Assembly: GCA_023052935.1 (NCBI GenBank) | Contig: CM041292.1 | Location: 150,774,939-150,838,938, forward strand | DNA: 64,000 nucleotides | Direction: 5' to 3' | From: Piezodorus guildinii | Lineage: Eukaryota; Arthropoda; Insecta; Hemiptera; Pentatomidae | Part shown: piece after piece, positions 55,203 through 64,000 of the stretch | Layout of the letters: every line of letters begins with the position of its first letter | Position numbering within the stretch: position 1 is the first letter of the stretch | Notes under the pieces: generated by a model | What the model was told of the DNA's origin: nothing | Database searches by the model: none | Seen by the model: only the letters and a program-made list of their open reading frames with translations | Translations under genes and position numbers: made by a program

Positions 55203-55767
55203 AGATAACGAATATGATAACGAAATGAAAGACTAGATATAAATTTGATAGCTCTGTGCCCCCATTCTCCTTCCCAATTAGTGTGGTTGTGGTTCGAAAA
55301 CATTTCCTAGTATTCATCAACACTCATTCAGTTCGATGATGTTGTATGCCTTCAATATTTTTGAGTACAATGACGATTTAATTGCTTTAGAACCAAAACA
55401 GAACAGATACAAATCGAATGCTAAAACAATTAGGGATTTTCAGGGGGTTTTGGCTTTCGTTGAAAGCTAGTAGATTAACATAGCTTTATTATTCATTGCC
55501 AATCCAATATCAATGAACTGAAAATTTTAGCATAGAACTTAGTAATAAGCTTCTTTATTAGCAATGGTTGCAGCATTTAGATTCATTAAACATATATATG
55601 TATTGTGTTTATTCTTCTTAGTTTTTACAGCAATTTCATATTTGTTTTCTGAGTTGAACCTACTATAAATAGATTGATACCTTTAATTAATAAAAAATAA
55701 AAAAATAATACTACTTTAAATAAGGGTCTCATTAAAATAGAACAATCAGATTTAACAGATTGAATTT
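55121..55767. repeat. Repeat R-G, copy 1
   Basis: About 640 bp are nearly identical to 61082-61725 (over 90% by eye), from the microsatellite through AAGATAACG..GAAATGAAAGACTA, TGTGCCCCCATTCTCCTTCC and GTTCGATGATGTTGTATGCC to ACAATCAGATTTAA. No TIR or TSD is evident. Minus-strand frames across it show no recognised domain. Confidence 0.85.
55123..55202. repeat. TA then GA microsatellite
   Basis: A (TA)n run of about 56 bp passes directly into (GA)n of about 24 bp. The same TA-to-GA transition starts the related repeat at 61.08 kb. Confidence 0.95.
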
Positions 55768-55799
55768 CAGTAGTATGTATTTAGTTTATTTATTCGTTG

Positions 55800-56345
55800 T
55801 TGTTTTTTTTACCCCTACCCCGCCTTTGTAGGCTACACTTGAGTTTCTCTGGCCAGAGGGAGAGAACGGGAGATTAATGCCGAGTTAAAAGGCAAATGCT
55901 TTAGAGAAAAAGTGACGAACATGCTCTTTGATTCATTCAGTTTTATTTTCTCTATTTTTTTCTCCAGCACACTGTCATCCAGATGTTTTTGGAATGCATG
56001 AGAAGCCTTAGAGACATTTTTGTTGGATGTCATGATAGCTCGTCGGCAAAGGTTGCTGTAAGTGTTTCTGGATGCAGTGGGCTGTCAGAGATATATATTA
56101 AAGTGTTGGGCCTAATATGTATCCTTCAGGTACACTTGCTTTTATTTATTTAATACTAGAGAACTCTGAACCTACTCTCATTCGGAAAAACATATCTTTC
56201 AAGTACGATTATAAAATCAGATAATACGTTGGACTAAGAAAAGTATTTTAACTTTGTGAGCAAACCATCGCGCCATATTCTGTCAAAGGCCTCACTCATA
56301 TCTAAAAACACTCCCGGGCAAAAATTTTTTGATTCTAACGAAAAA
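55800..56345 (-). pseudogene. Jockey/R1-like RT fragment, broken
   Basis: Minus-strand pieces in order are FLPGSVFLDMSEAFDRIWRD (first RT catalytic block, V-F-L-D-x-S-x-A-F-D), then VPEGYILGPTL-like residues, then ATFADELS with a damaged FADD box. The 55833-56033 frame then gives MTSNKNVSKASHAFQKHLDD and KIEKIKLNESKSMFVTFSLK. The Lys-Leu-Asn-Glu-Ser-Lys block is the usual I-N-x-x-K-T/S segment. Multiple frameshifts and deletions are present. Confidence 0.75.
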
Positions 56346-56383
56346 TAAATATATTCAACTAATCGGTATCACTGTTACAGCTC

Positions 56384-56815
56384 CATATCTTCAAGTCAGT
56401 ATATTTGCCTATACTACTATATGGAGCTGAAAGCTGGATATTGACGGACCGGCAGGAGAGCAGAGTCACAGCTGCTGAAATGAAGTTCCTGCGAAGAATA
56501 GTCGGAAAGACAAGAAGAGATCGTGTCAGGAATGAGCGGATGAACTGGAGGTTGCGCCGTTAAAGGAAATTCTGCAAACCCGCCAGCTGAAGTGGTTCGG
56601 CCACGTTATTAGAATGGAGGATCACAGAAATCCTCTAAAAACTATGGATTACGTGTCAGATGGGAGAAGGCCTCGGGGGCGACCAAGGATGTCCTACCTG
56701 GAGTACGTGGACAGGCTTTGCAGAGGAAGAGGGAAAGATCTCCGCCAGACAAGGAACCTAGCTGGGAATAGAGAGGATTGGAGCCGATGGCTGAACGCTC
56801 CCCTACGCTGATACG
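56384..56815 (+). pseudogene. Endonuclease-RT LINE C-terminal region
   Basis: Translation begins LPILLYGAESWILTDRQESR, then AAEMKFLRRIVGKTRRDRVR. After a frame break come LKWFGHVIRMEDHRNPLKTM, DGRRPRGRPRMSYLEYVDRL and EDWSRWLNAP. The YGAE-W, F-L-R-R-I, W-F-G-H-V-x-R-M and G-R-R-P-R-G-R-P-R blocks are the canonical C-terminal order of RTE/endonuclease-RT LINEs. It lies head to head with the minus-strand RT fragment at 56.3 kb, so two separate insertions abut. Confidence 0.82.
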
Positions 56816-57425
56816 GCACAACAGGGAGAAGCAAAAGAAGAAGAAGGTAACACTGTTGTATAGTTTCTTACTGGAAATTTGGAATGATATCAAAAGCATT
56901 AATTAAATTAAGACCTCGAAACAAAAGTTTTCGATAAAGATGGTTAAAAGGCTAATTGGGCGGTAGGAATTTGGATCGTCGGTAGGTTTATTGGGCTTGG
57001 ATAAAATAATTACTATTGAGTACTTAATTACTATAAAAATGGTAAATGAGTAGTTTTTAAGATATAATTCAAAATGTTAATTGAAATGATAATGTTTTTC
57101 TTATGATAAATGTTTTCAAATTTTGATATTTATTTGTAAGTAGGTCATAACGGGGAGATTAATGACTAAATGAACCTTGTATAACAGTACATTTTTTTTT
57201 AGGATTAAAAGCTTTCGGTGGAAGAATCATTTGCAAAGGAATGTCTAATTGATGCTCAATTTACCTTGCACTGAGTGAATCATGCAAGTCACTCTGAAGC
57301 GCAAATGTTTTTTCCTAATGACATGAAAACATTTCCGCGAATCAGATTTTGTAAAACATATCTCCTACACATTTCCTATTAATTCGTTCTTATTTTACTT
57401 GTAGAACGTTCAGTGTATATTATAT
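56816..57425. other. Unassigned AT-rich region
   Basis: No element recognised. Confidence 0.4.
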
Positions 57426-57429
57426 GTTT

Positions 57430-58210
57430 TTCTCCTCATCCGTATTTTATCAATCTACTGGTGTGCCTCTAGGTACAATATTAAGTCTTATTCTCTACTA
57501 CCCACTTTGTACAGATGATATTCCAATCCATCCTAGCACTGTTCTTACAACTTACGCTGATGACACGAGTATTAAACCGTCCATATCCAACTGCTGCATC
57601 CCTAACCCTATGATTGGGGGATTGAAATAAGTCCTAACAAATTCCAACAAATCACCTTTATCCTTCGTCGCAAACCGACAATTTCCTACTCCGCCTCCTT
57701 TAGTAAAATCCCACTTACTCCTGTACAACAAATCCTCACGCTAGACATAAAGGGCAAGAAAATGTTTGTAGATACCGATTACTACAAACTTACGCTTTAA
57801 CGTTCAAAACTTCTATCCCAGTCTGTTACAAAAATTTCATGTACTTAATAAAATTGTGCTTTGTTGCTATGCTAAATCATCTATGCCTCCAAACCATGCC
57901 TCCCGCATTCAATATTTACAATATAAAATCCTGAATGCCCCTGATTCATGTTACGTGTACAAACCAAATCATGTATAATTACCACCAATTTTTCGAAGAC
58001 CTAGCCCGAAATATAGATACCTCTTTTCAAGCCAAACTTCCAACCCAATTTTCGGTAGCCTATCTTTGTTACATATTCCTCGGGTTCTACTCTCTTATAA
58101 TTAGTTAGTAATAAAAGTGCAATCAACGGGTAGTTCTTTCATAAGCTAGTTCCATAATATGTCCTATATTCTTACTACACATTTACATGTTTTATTTGTT
58201 TAATACAGTT
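57430..58210 (+). pseudogene. Jockey-type LINE 3' part, strongly decayed
   Basis: Translation gives YQSTGVPLGTILSLILYYPL, then DDIPIHPSTVLTTYADDTSI. The G-V-P-x-G-x-x-L motif and YADD box are both readable. Downstream, frame-broken pieces give NKFQQITFILRRKPTISYS and SRIQYLQYKILNAP-like residues. The 3' UTR (TACATGTTTTATTTGTTTAA, TACAGTTGTAA) matches the 35.6-kb LINE. It runs directly into SINE S1 sequence. Confidence 0.75.
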
Positions 58211-58372
58211 GTAAGGGATCACATTGATGTAGTAGATAGCGTAACAGCCTTCTATACCCAATTTGGGGTGGTTCAAACCTGGCAGGTGTCCCTAGGATTT
58301 TTAAAAGACTCCTACATTTAGTTTCGTCCGATTACTCACATAAGCATGAAGTGACGATAAATAAATAACCAA
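58211..58372 (+). mobile_element. SINE S1, copy 4 (short)
   Basis: The copy starts AGGGATCACATTGATGTAGT, then GATAGCGTAACAGCC, TTCAAACCTGGCAGG and CCTAGGATTTTT. It loses most of the body and ends GAAGTGACGATAAATAAATA. It is an internally deleted copy of the S1 family. Confidence 0.75.
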
Positions 58373-58470
58373 TAAGTTGCAAATTACAATAAAAAATAAA
58401 TAAATAAAAAGTGTTCTTTTAAGAGCATTTAGTTTTTATTAATTTCTTATCTAACCTTAAAATTTGTAGA
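58373..58470. other. Spacer
   Basis: AT-rich, no feature recognised. Confidence 0.4.
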
Positions 58471-58552
58471 TGAGTAAGATGGTTGGGGAGTGTGTTCAGA
58501 AAAAACCCGAAAAAATCACACACTAACAGGTAGTACTTATTTTTAATTGTGT

Positions 58553-58592
58553 GACGACGTTTCGGCGTACATTGTGGGCCTTCAGGGCTAAG
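58553..58592 (-). ncRNA. Degenerate hammerhead-like motif, left arm of P4
   Basis: Minus strand: AGCC, CTGAAGG, CCCACAATGTAC, GCC, GAAACGTC, GTCAC. The core CTGATGA has become CTGAAGG, so cleavage is not expected. Confidence 0.35.
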
Positions 58593-58842
58593 AGAAAAAA
58601 GATAACAACCAATGTAATCAGTAAGATACAATAATATGATGACAGTAGCGCAATATGGAAACAAACATGAAATTAAATGTCTAATGATAATAAGATGACA
58701 GTAATAATGATCGCACCCCCAAACCATCTTAATATTACTGTCCTCTTATTATCATTTTACATTACTTTTTATGATTGTTTTCATATTCTATCATTGTCAT
58801 AAAATTACTGTATCTTACTAATTACATTGGTATTGTTTCTCT

Positions 58843-58883
58843 TAGCCCTGATGGAGGCCCACAATGTAGGTATAAACGTCGGC
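58843..58883 (+). ncRNA. Degenerate hammerhead-like motif, right arm of P4
   Basis: AGCC, CTGATGG, AGGCCC..GTAGGT, ATAAACGTC, GGCA. CTGATGA has become CTGATGG and GAAA has become TAAA, so it is inactive by inspection. The GCC/GGC clamp is preserved. Confidence 0.35.
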
Positions 58884-58960
58884 ACACAATTAAAAATAGG
58901 TACTACTTTTTAATGTGTGTTTAGTTTTTTTATGACCGCACTCCATAACCATCTTACTCA

Positions 58961-59235
58961 CCTAATATTCTCATCGTTTGACAAAACTCCATCATTTTCA
59001 ATTTTTAGAAGGGTTAATGGATAAATACTGTTAAAATCGATCTTATCATAATATCATACCGTGCGTCATGACATCTTAGCTAGTCTATTAAAGCTTTGAA
59101 TTACAATAATATAAAGAAACATTAGTCCGACGATATTCAAACCCATTATTTCTGAAAGGTTGCCATTATAATGATAAAATTGGATTCGTGACCTTTCTAG
59201 AATAAACGATTCAATTGATGAATTCTTTCATTACC
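58961..59235. other. Unassigned AT-rich region
   Basis: No feature recognised. Confidence 0.4.
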
Positions 59236-59695
59236 TCGGAGGACTTATACCATTAGCGGGGCTTTCGATTGGCAGCTCCCCCCCAAACCTGTTTGCATAA
59301 ATTACTCCTTTATTCGGGAGGCAGTGACGGGGGCTGAGGTGCAATATATTAGCACCCCCACCCGGGGGCGGCCGGATCTCAAAGAGGATCAGCCTTCGGT
59401 TCCGCCCTTCCTCATTTAAAGTAGGAATCTGATCCCGCCTCCAAACTCCATAAATTTCACAGCTCAGTAAATCCATGGGCCAGTAAAGTTGAAATTTATC
59501 GCTGACACCCTACCCTTGGACAACTTGGTTCGCTTATCGCCTCAAAACAAACTTTTCTTTTATTTGCAACTTAAAATAATACGGTTGGAATTTGCCGAGA
59601 TCCTAGGAGAGGTATCGCAAGAGGGCTCTATTTTAATCAGGCTTATCTGAAAACGAAAAACTGTCCCGGGGGGAGAATAATAAATTCTATATTTT
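59236..59695. other. GC-rich island
   Basis: This is the most GC-rich block in the window (CACCCCCACCCGGGGGCGGC, TCCCGGGGGGAGAATAA). It is unique here and lacks a convincing open frame: the 81-codon minus frame contains low-complexity Gly/Pro/Arg and no domain. It is a candidate promoter/CpG-type element, first exon or conserved non-coding sequence. Confidence 0.35.
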
Positions 59696-59759
59696 ATAGC
59701 ATCTATTCATTTATTTGAGCTTATGATCGTAAAAGATCTTTCTATAAAGAATATATATA

Positions 59760-60194
59760 GAGTCGCAGAAATCGCATCACTCAATAAGAAAAATGTTCCC
59801 ATAATTAAGCATAACCACGTGCTTTTAAAAAATGCTGATTATACAAACAAATTATATCATATATTGAAAATTAATGAAATCCACATAAAAAACAGATGTT
59901 TAAATTTTCTTGTAAAATGTATTATAATATTACTTTTCAAAACTATGACCACTGTTGTTCCTGTTATATTACTGTTAATTGTTCCTGATATCAACATGCT
60001 TAAAATTCGACAAACAATTCTTCAACATTACAAAAAAACAATTCTGGCGTTAGTTAAAACTACTAACCAAGAACTAAGAAGCGTTATTTTTTTTAAAAAA
60101 ATCTGTATTTCATTAAGCGTGTGTTATAAATAAGTTGACAAAAACAATACCATAAAAAATTAAAGCACAGGTGATGATGCTATGACCACGACTG
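59760..60194. mobile_element. Tc1/mariner-type MITE T1, copy 2
   Basis: The left end GAGTCGCAGAAATCGCATCA and right end TGATGCTATGACCACGACTG correspond to the ends of the copy at 33.3-34.2 kb, with decay. The interior is collinear (AATTCTTGTAAAATG-like and AACTAAGAAGCGTTATTTTT blocks). The 136-codon frame across it is not a gene. Confidence 0.7.
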
Positions 60195-60520
60195 TGTATT
60201 AAAAAGTGTATTTCCTAATATAATTTAATAACATATCAAATTAAATTTGTATCCCTAATAAATAATTAAAAAGATATTCCTAATACTGTATAGATAATTA
60301 TAATAAATATTTTTCCAAACATAATATAAAAAGAAGTACAAATTACTTAATCCTCGCCTTAGACCATTCCCTGTTTTTGGTATTTATTAAGTAGTAATAC
60401 TATTGTTTCACAAATTATATGGATCCATAGTTAATTTAAATATATATAGTTTCTCTCACATATTATAAAATAATTAAAACACAATGTTTTTTTTTTTTTG
60501 TTTTTTTTTCATCAAATATC
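60195..60520. other. Unassigned AT-rich region
   Basis: AT-rich, with T-rich runs near 60487-60510. No feature recognised. Confidence 0.4.
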
Positions 60521-60524
60521 ATTC

Positions 60525-60600
60525 ATTCCAATGTGCCCCGGCACACAATTAAATAAGTATTTGAGTGTGTATTCTTCTGTAACCGCATCTCTGACCAGCT
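60525..60600 (+). repeat. Penelope-like terminal repeat relic
   Basis: CCAATGTGCCCCGGCACACA, ATTAAATAAGTATTTGAGTG and TGTAACCGCATCTC parallel the right arm of P4 (GGCACACAATTAAA..ATGTGTG..GACCGCACTCC). The ribozyme core is lost. Confidence 0.5.
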
Positions 60601-61080
60601 ACTAAGATTTAAGCTACCGTCAACTATTCTTTCCTCACTGAAAGTATGAATCTAATAAAACAACGACCATATGGTAAGCATGAATTTGATTAAAGGTGGA
60701 ACGCACTTCCATACCTACTAAAACATTGAAGTTTCTTGATGAAATCGACCTCTGCATTAAAACTTTGTTTAGGGGTTGGCTGCTTCTCGTAACTAAACGA
60801 TACTCAAAACTCTGACAATTCATTAGTTTATTTTATGTTAGTTTAAGCACAGCATACTATAGTTATTATATACCTACATGCCAGTACACCCGTAAAGTGT
60901 ACACTATTATCAATAAGGCACCCGATTACTTTCTTAATTCACAATATTCACAATTAAAATTGAAATAATCAGAATAGTCTCGCTTTTGTCCAAAACCGCC
61001 TTTTATTTGTCAAAGAATTCATACAATATAAAAAAGTATATCATAACGGAAAACATAATATTCACGTTATCACACGTATA
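60601..61080. other. Unassigned region
   Basis: A minus-strand frame of 62 codons has no recognised relative. Confidence 0.3.
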
Positions 61081-61081
61081 C

Positions 61082-61082
61082 A

Positions 61083-61173
<91 letters not shown>

Positions 61174-61725
61174 AGATAACGAAATGAAAGACTAAATATA
61201 AATTTAATGGCTCTGTGCCCCCATTCTCCTTCCCAATTAGTGTGGTTGTGGTTCGAAAACATTTCCTAGTATTCATCAACACTCATTCAGTTCGATGATG
61301 TTGTATGCCTTCAATATTTCTGAGTACAATGACGATTTAATTGCTTTAGAACCAAAACAGAACAGACACAAATCGAATGCTAATACAATTAGGGATTTTC
61401 AGGGGGTTTTGGTTTTCGTTGAAAGCTAGTAGATTAACATAGCTTTATTATTCATTGCCAATCCAATATCAGTGAACTGAAACTTTTAGCATAGAACTTA
61501 CTAATAAACTACTTCATTAGCAATGGATGCACCATTTAGATACATTAAACATAAATATTTATTGTGTTTATTCTTCTTAGTTTTTACAGCAATTTCATAT
61601 TTGTTTTCTGAGTAGAACCTACTATAAATAGATTGATACCTTGTTGATTCTGACAATAAAAAATTTAATACTATTTTAAATAATGGACTCATTAAAATAG
61701 TACAATCAGATTTAATAGATTTTTT
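61082..61725. repeat. Repeat R-G, copy 2
   Basis: Nearly identical to 55121-55767. It again starts with TA then GA microsatellite (TA to about 61119, GA to about 61172). It differs by small indels near 61645 (GTTGATTCTGACAATAAAAA against a shorter form in copy 1). Confidence 0.85.
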
Positions 61726-61985
61726 TTCGATAATGGTCTCGCTCAATTTTATCTCATTAGTAACGACTAATTCATTGTTCCAATATGACGAAATTTTTTT
61801 TTCCATATCTTCCATTTATTAATCAAACAATACATACAATATATAATGAAATATAAGATAACGGGAATACATAACAATAGGCCTTCTCTTGGCCGAGGGC
61901 ATTTTAAGGTGTAATAGTACATTCAAGATGCACATTATGTGTTTTAGCTTTATGGCATTAAGATGATGAATACTTAAAATATATA
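61726..61985. other. Unassigned AT-rich region
   Basis: No feature recognised. Confidence 0.35.
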
Positions 61986-62319
61986 TTATACTAGCTGTGT
62001 CACGCAGCTTTTCTCACGAATATTGCATTTCGTATTAATTTATGTGCTTTTATGGTGAGATTGGCTATAATAAATATCAACTATCAGCTACTCTTTGTTA
62101 TCATTTAAAGCCCGATCTTGACTTCTTCCTGTCAAATTTACAATAGCAAACCAGTAGAAGTGGTTATACCCATAATCACTTAATATGTAAAAAAATCGTC
62201 ACAAACCATTTTTTAAAAATAAATAACAATTGAATATATTTTCATAGGAACCTACACTCGAAACAGATATGAAACGCAATATGCTTAAAAGGGTCGGTCA
62301 CCTGTATGTAGTGACCAGT

Positions 62320-62545
62320 CAGGTGCCCTTAAGATTTCTTAATGAGAGTAAAAAACAACCTTAGTTATGCCCTCCTTCGAAGGGGACGTAAAATGGAGGT
62401 CCCAAGCCTTTGCGATTCCATGAACTCGTTAAAGATCTCTACCCTAAATAAACTTGGAGAGGAAAAAATTAGTCATCATACGATTAACCATAGTAGTATA
62501 AAAGTGACGCTAAACGAACAGATAACAACAGTAATATGCTTAAAT
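62320..62545 (+). mobile_element. SINE S1, copy 5, 5'-decayed
   Basis: The copy includes GGTGCCCTTAAGATTTCTTA, AACCTTAGTTATGCCCTCCT, CGTTAAAGATCTCTACCC, ACGATTAACCATAGTAGTA and AAAAGTGACGCTAAACGAAC in the plus order of S1. The head is largely lost and the 3' end is mutated. Confidence 0.7.
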
Positions 62546-62984
62546 ATATTTGTTATAAAATCTTTGTACCTTTGCTGATACATATCAGATTAAGACAATT
62601 TTACGTTTAGGATGTTCAACCACTTTTTGGGCGAAGATTTTCAAATCCTGTCTTATTGCTCATCTAGGCGGTAAGACGAACCTCCAGGAAAAATTTTAGC
62701 CTCACAACCATCGTAATTTTTTAGATACCAGAAAATTGAGTGGTACTTTCTTTTATAAATATAGACATACAGCTAATAAAAGTCCTAAATATGCTTAAAA
62801 TAATAGTTCTGATTATTATACTCGAATAAATCAAAAGAAATAGTAATTTTTTTAATTTATTTAAATTTATAAATGTATATGCTTCAAGGTAATAACGATT
62901 AAAGTTGAAAATGACTCTTAAAAAAAAACATGACTTAACAATATAGATTGATATAATATTTCCGCGTTGTGTAACCTTCTATAA

Positions 62985-63475
62985 TCCCCAGTAGCCTCAT
63001 CTCTCTTCGGACCAAATATTTTAGTACCTTATTTTCTAAAACCTTTAGCCGTTGTCCACGGCTAGTAAGCGTAAAGTAAGCGGCCACGTTTCACCGTCAG
63101 AAGAATAACAGTTTTATAAATTCTAACCGTTAAGTTTTTAGACAGAAGCTAAGTAATTTCGCAACTGAGTTATAACACGCATTTCCCGCGTTTAACCAGG
63201 ACTTTATTTCCTCCTGGATTTTTTTTTTTTTTTCGTTATCATTGAACCTAAATACTTAAATTTCTCTACGTGTTCATAAGTATATCCTGATATATCAATA
63301 TCACTATGATCGCCACCGTCTCTGCTTCAAATCATATATTTTGTCTTTTCGGTATTTATTTCGAGTCCTATTTCTTTACCGGTTTTTATTAACGGACTTG
63401 TATTTAGTTGTTTAGTTTCCGTGTCTTCCTTTAGCAGTACCAAATCACCGGCGTATCCCAGAACCGGAATTTTAT
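62985..63475 (-). pseudogene. RTE-like RT fragment, broken
   Basis: Minus strand gives KIPVLGYAGDLVLLKEDTET (YADD box mutated to YAGD), then GKEIGLEINTEKTKYMI, then ISGYTYEHVEKFKYLGSMIT. After disruption it gives ETWPLTL, then LENKVLKYLVRREMRLLG. These are the palm, thumb and post-thumb motifs of RTE-type RT. A poly-T run and stops break the frame, so it is inactive. Confidence 0.78.
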
Positions 63476-64000
63476 CACCCAAATTTAAACCTTCTTAGTA
63501 CATGTCACTTTTTCTTTGATATATTCTAAAGCGACTTCGTCTGCATCAATTTCTGTTATTATGATTGCTATTAAGAAGTTTTTAAAAGAATATATTTTAA
63601 AGTACTTCCGCGTAAATGACATTTTTAGTTTTATTTTCTTGTGGCAGAAGAACATACTGATTTTCTCCGCAACCCGATCTCGACGTAAATCTATTCCTAC
63701 GTGTTTAAATGGAAAAATATAAATTAACGGAAAATTGAATTATTTAAAATTAAAAGTTAAATCATTTGGAATCATTGGGAAGCGTCATTGGAATCATTTT
63801 TTTTCTCCCAAATTTTCCCCGTTTTTCCCCAGATTTTCGACTGATTCTTCGGTCCTATTGGTCACAGCGTGATGTTATATAGCCTATAACCTTCCTCGAT
63901 AAATAGACTATCCAACACAAAAAGAATTTTCCAATTAGAACCAGTAGTTTCTGAGATTAGCGCGTTCAAACAAACAAACAAACTCTTCAGCTTTATAATA

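Larger units (their letters stand above)
58471..58960. mobile_element. 490-bp inverted repeat P4, Penelope-like terminal repeats head to head
   Basis: The arms run from TGAGTAAGATGGTTGGGGAG to CCATAACCATCTTACTCA. Each arm contains, from the outside in, a GACCGCACTCC-type block, AATTGTGTG/CACACAATT, and a ribozyme-like motif. A third copy of the outer block (GCACCCCCAAACCATCTTA) lies near 58711-58729 in the centre. No RT. Related pieces lie at 32.58 and 60.53 kb. Confidence 0.65.
61988..64000 (+). repeat. Insect-type interspersed repeat, split, running off the window
   Basis: The left piece is ATACTAGCTGTGTCACGCAG (61988-). The right piece, at about 63850-64000, has CAGCGTGATGTTATATAGCC, GAACCAGTAGTTTCTGAGAT and GCGCGTTCAAACAAACAAAC, then CTTCAGCTTTATAATA. 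These pieces are familiar as the two ends of a repeat widespread in insect genomes (from memory, not checked). The interior here holds a SINE S1 fragment and an RT relic. Confidence 0.5.

Noticed and set aside
59723..60133. Plus-strand frame of 136 codons
   Set aside because: Spans the decayed Tc1-like MITE and has no transposase motifs.

Overview
The window is AT-rich, repeat-saturated nuclear DNA of an arthropod, most likely an insect. Supporting this are a mariner related to the cecropia/Hsmar1 group, several Jockey-, RTE- and CR1-type LINE relics, hAT and Tc1-like non-autonomous elements, tRNA-headed SINEs with target-site duplications (TSDs), and a short nuclear copy of mitochondrial ND1 that reads best with the invertebrate mitochondrial code. 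I found no intact host protein gene. Almost every long open frame is transposon-derived, microsatellite translation or chance.

Layout. 1-3.2 kb: three tandemly placed copies of an unclassified interspersed repeat, here called R-A, each with a CA microsatellite or its remnant and a palindromic end. 3.4-4.7 kb: a hAT-like non-autonomous element with an 8-bp TSD and a nested foldback element. 5.66-9.71 kb: a 4-kb hAT foldback element with a perfect 8-bp TSD, both arms carrying about eight ~109-bp tandem units, and a Jockey-type LINE inserted inside. 10-13.7 kb: R-A, R-B and R-E repeats and LINE 3' ends. 13.7-19 kb: AT-rich DNA with no recognisable element. 19-29.7 kb: LINE relics, a tRNA-SINE, a Penelope-like inverted element and the ND1 NUMT. 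29.7-39 kb: R-A and R-C repeats, a Tc1-like MITE containing a Penelope-like insertion, and a 5'-truncated LINE with an 11-bp TSD. 39.4-42.4 kb: a nearly full-length but broken RTE-type LINE on the minus strand, inserted in an R-A copy. 43-52.7 kb: a second SINE family, CR1-like 3' ends, a second Penelope-like element, a mariner with an internally deleted transposase, and a SINE split by a probable solo LTR. 53-64 kb: more R-A/R-B, a tRNA-SINE nested in an inverted-arm element, a duplicated ~640-bp repeat, LINE relics, a 490-bp inverted repeat, a GC-rich island and the edge of an insect-type interspersed repeat.

The most interesting signal is a recurrent small RNA-like motif. It has a GCC/GGC clamp, CTGATGA, a GC-rich hairpin, then GAAACGTT or GAAACGTC. 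It occurs at six sites on both strands, mostly in elements with inverted arms or 12-14-bp TSDs. The architecture closely resembles a hammerhead ribozyme with a minimal stem III, as known in Penelope-like retroelements. However, all copies that keep an intact CTGATGA core have one extra nucleotide before stem II, so activity is unproven.

Nesting gives relative ages. R-A is oldest: it is hit by RTE, LINE and Tc1-like insertions. Penelope-like pieces sit in the Tc1-like MITE and in R-D. Mariner sits in an R-B/R-E repeat, and a related copy at 11.2 kb preserves the empty site. The LTR sits in a SINE. Repeat names R-A to R-G are my own labels.
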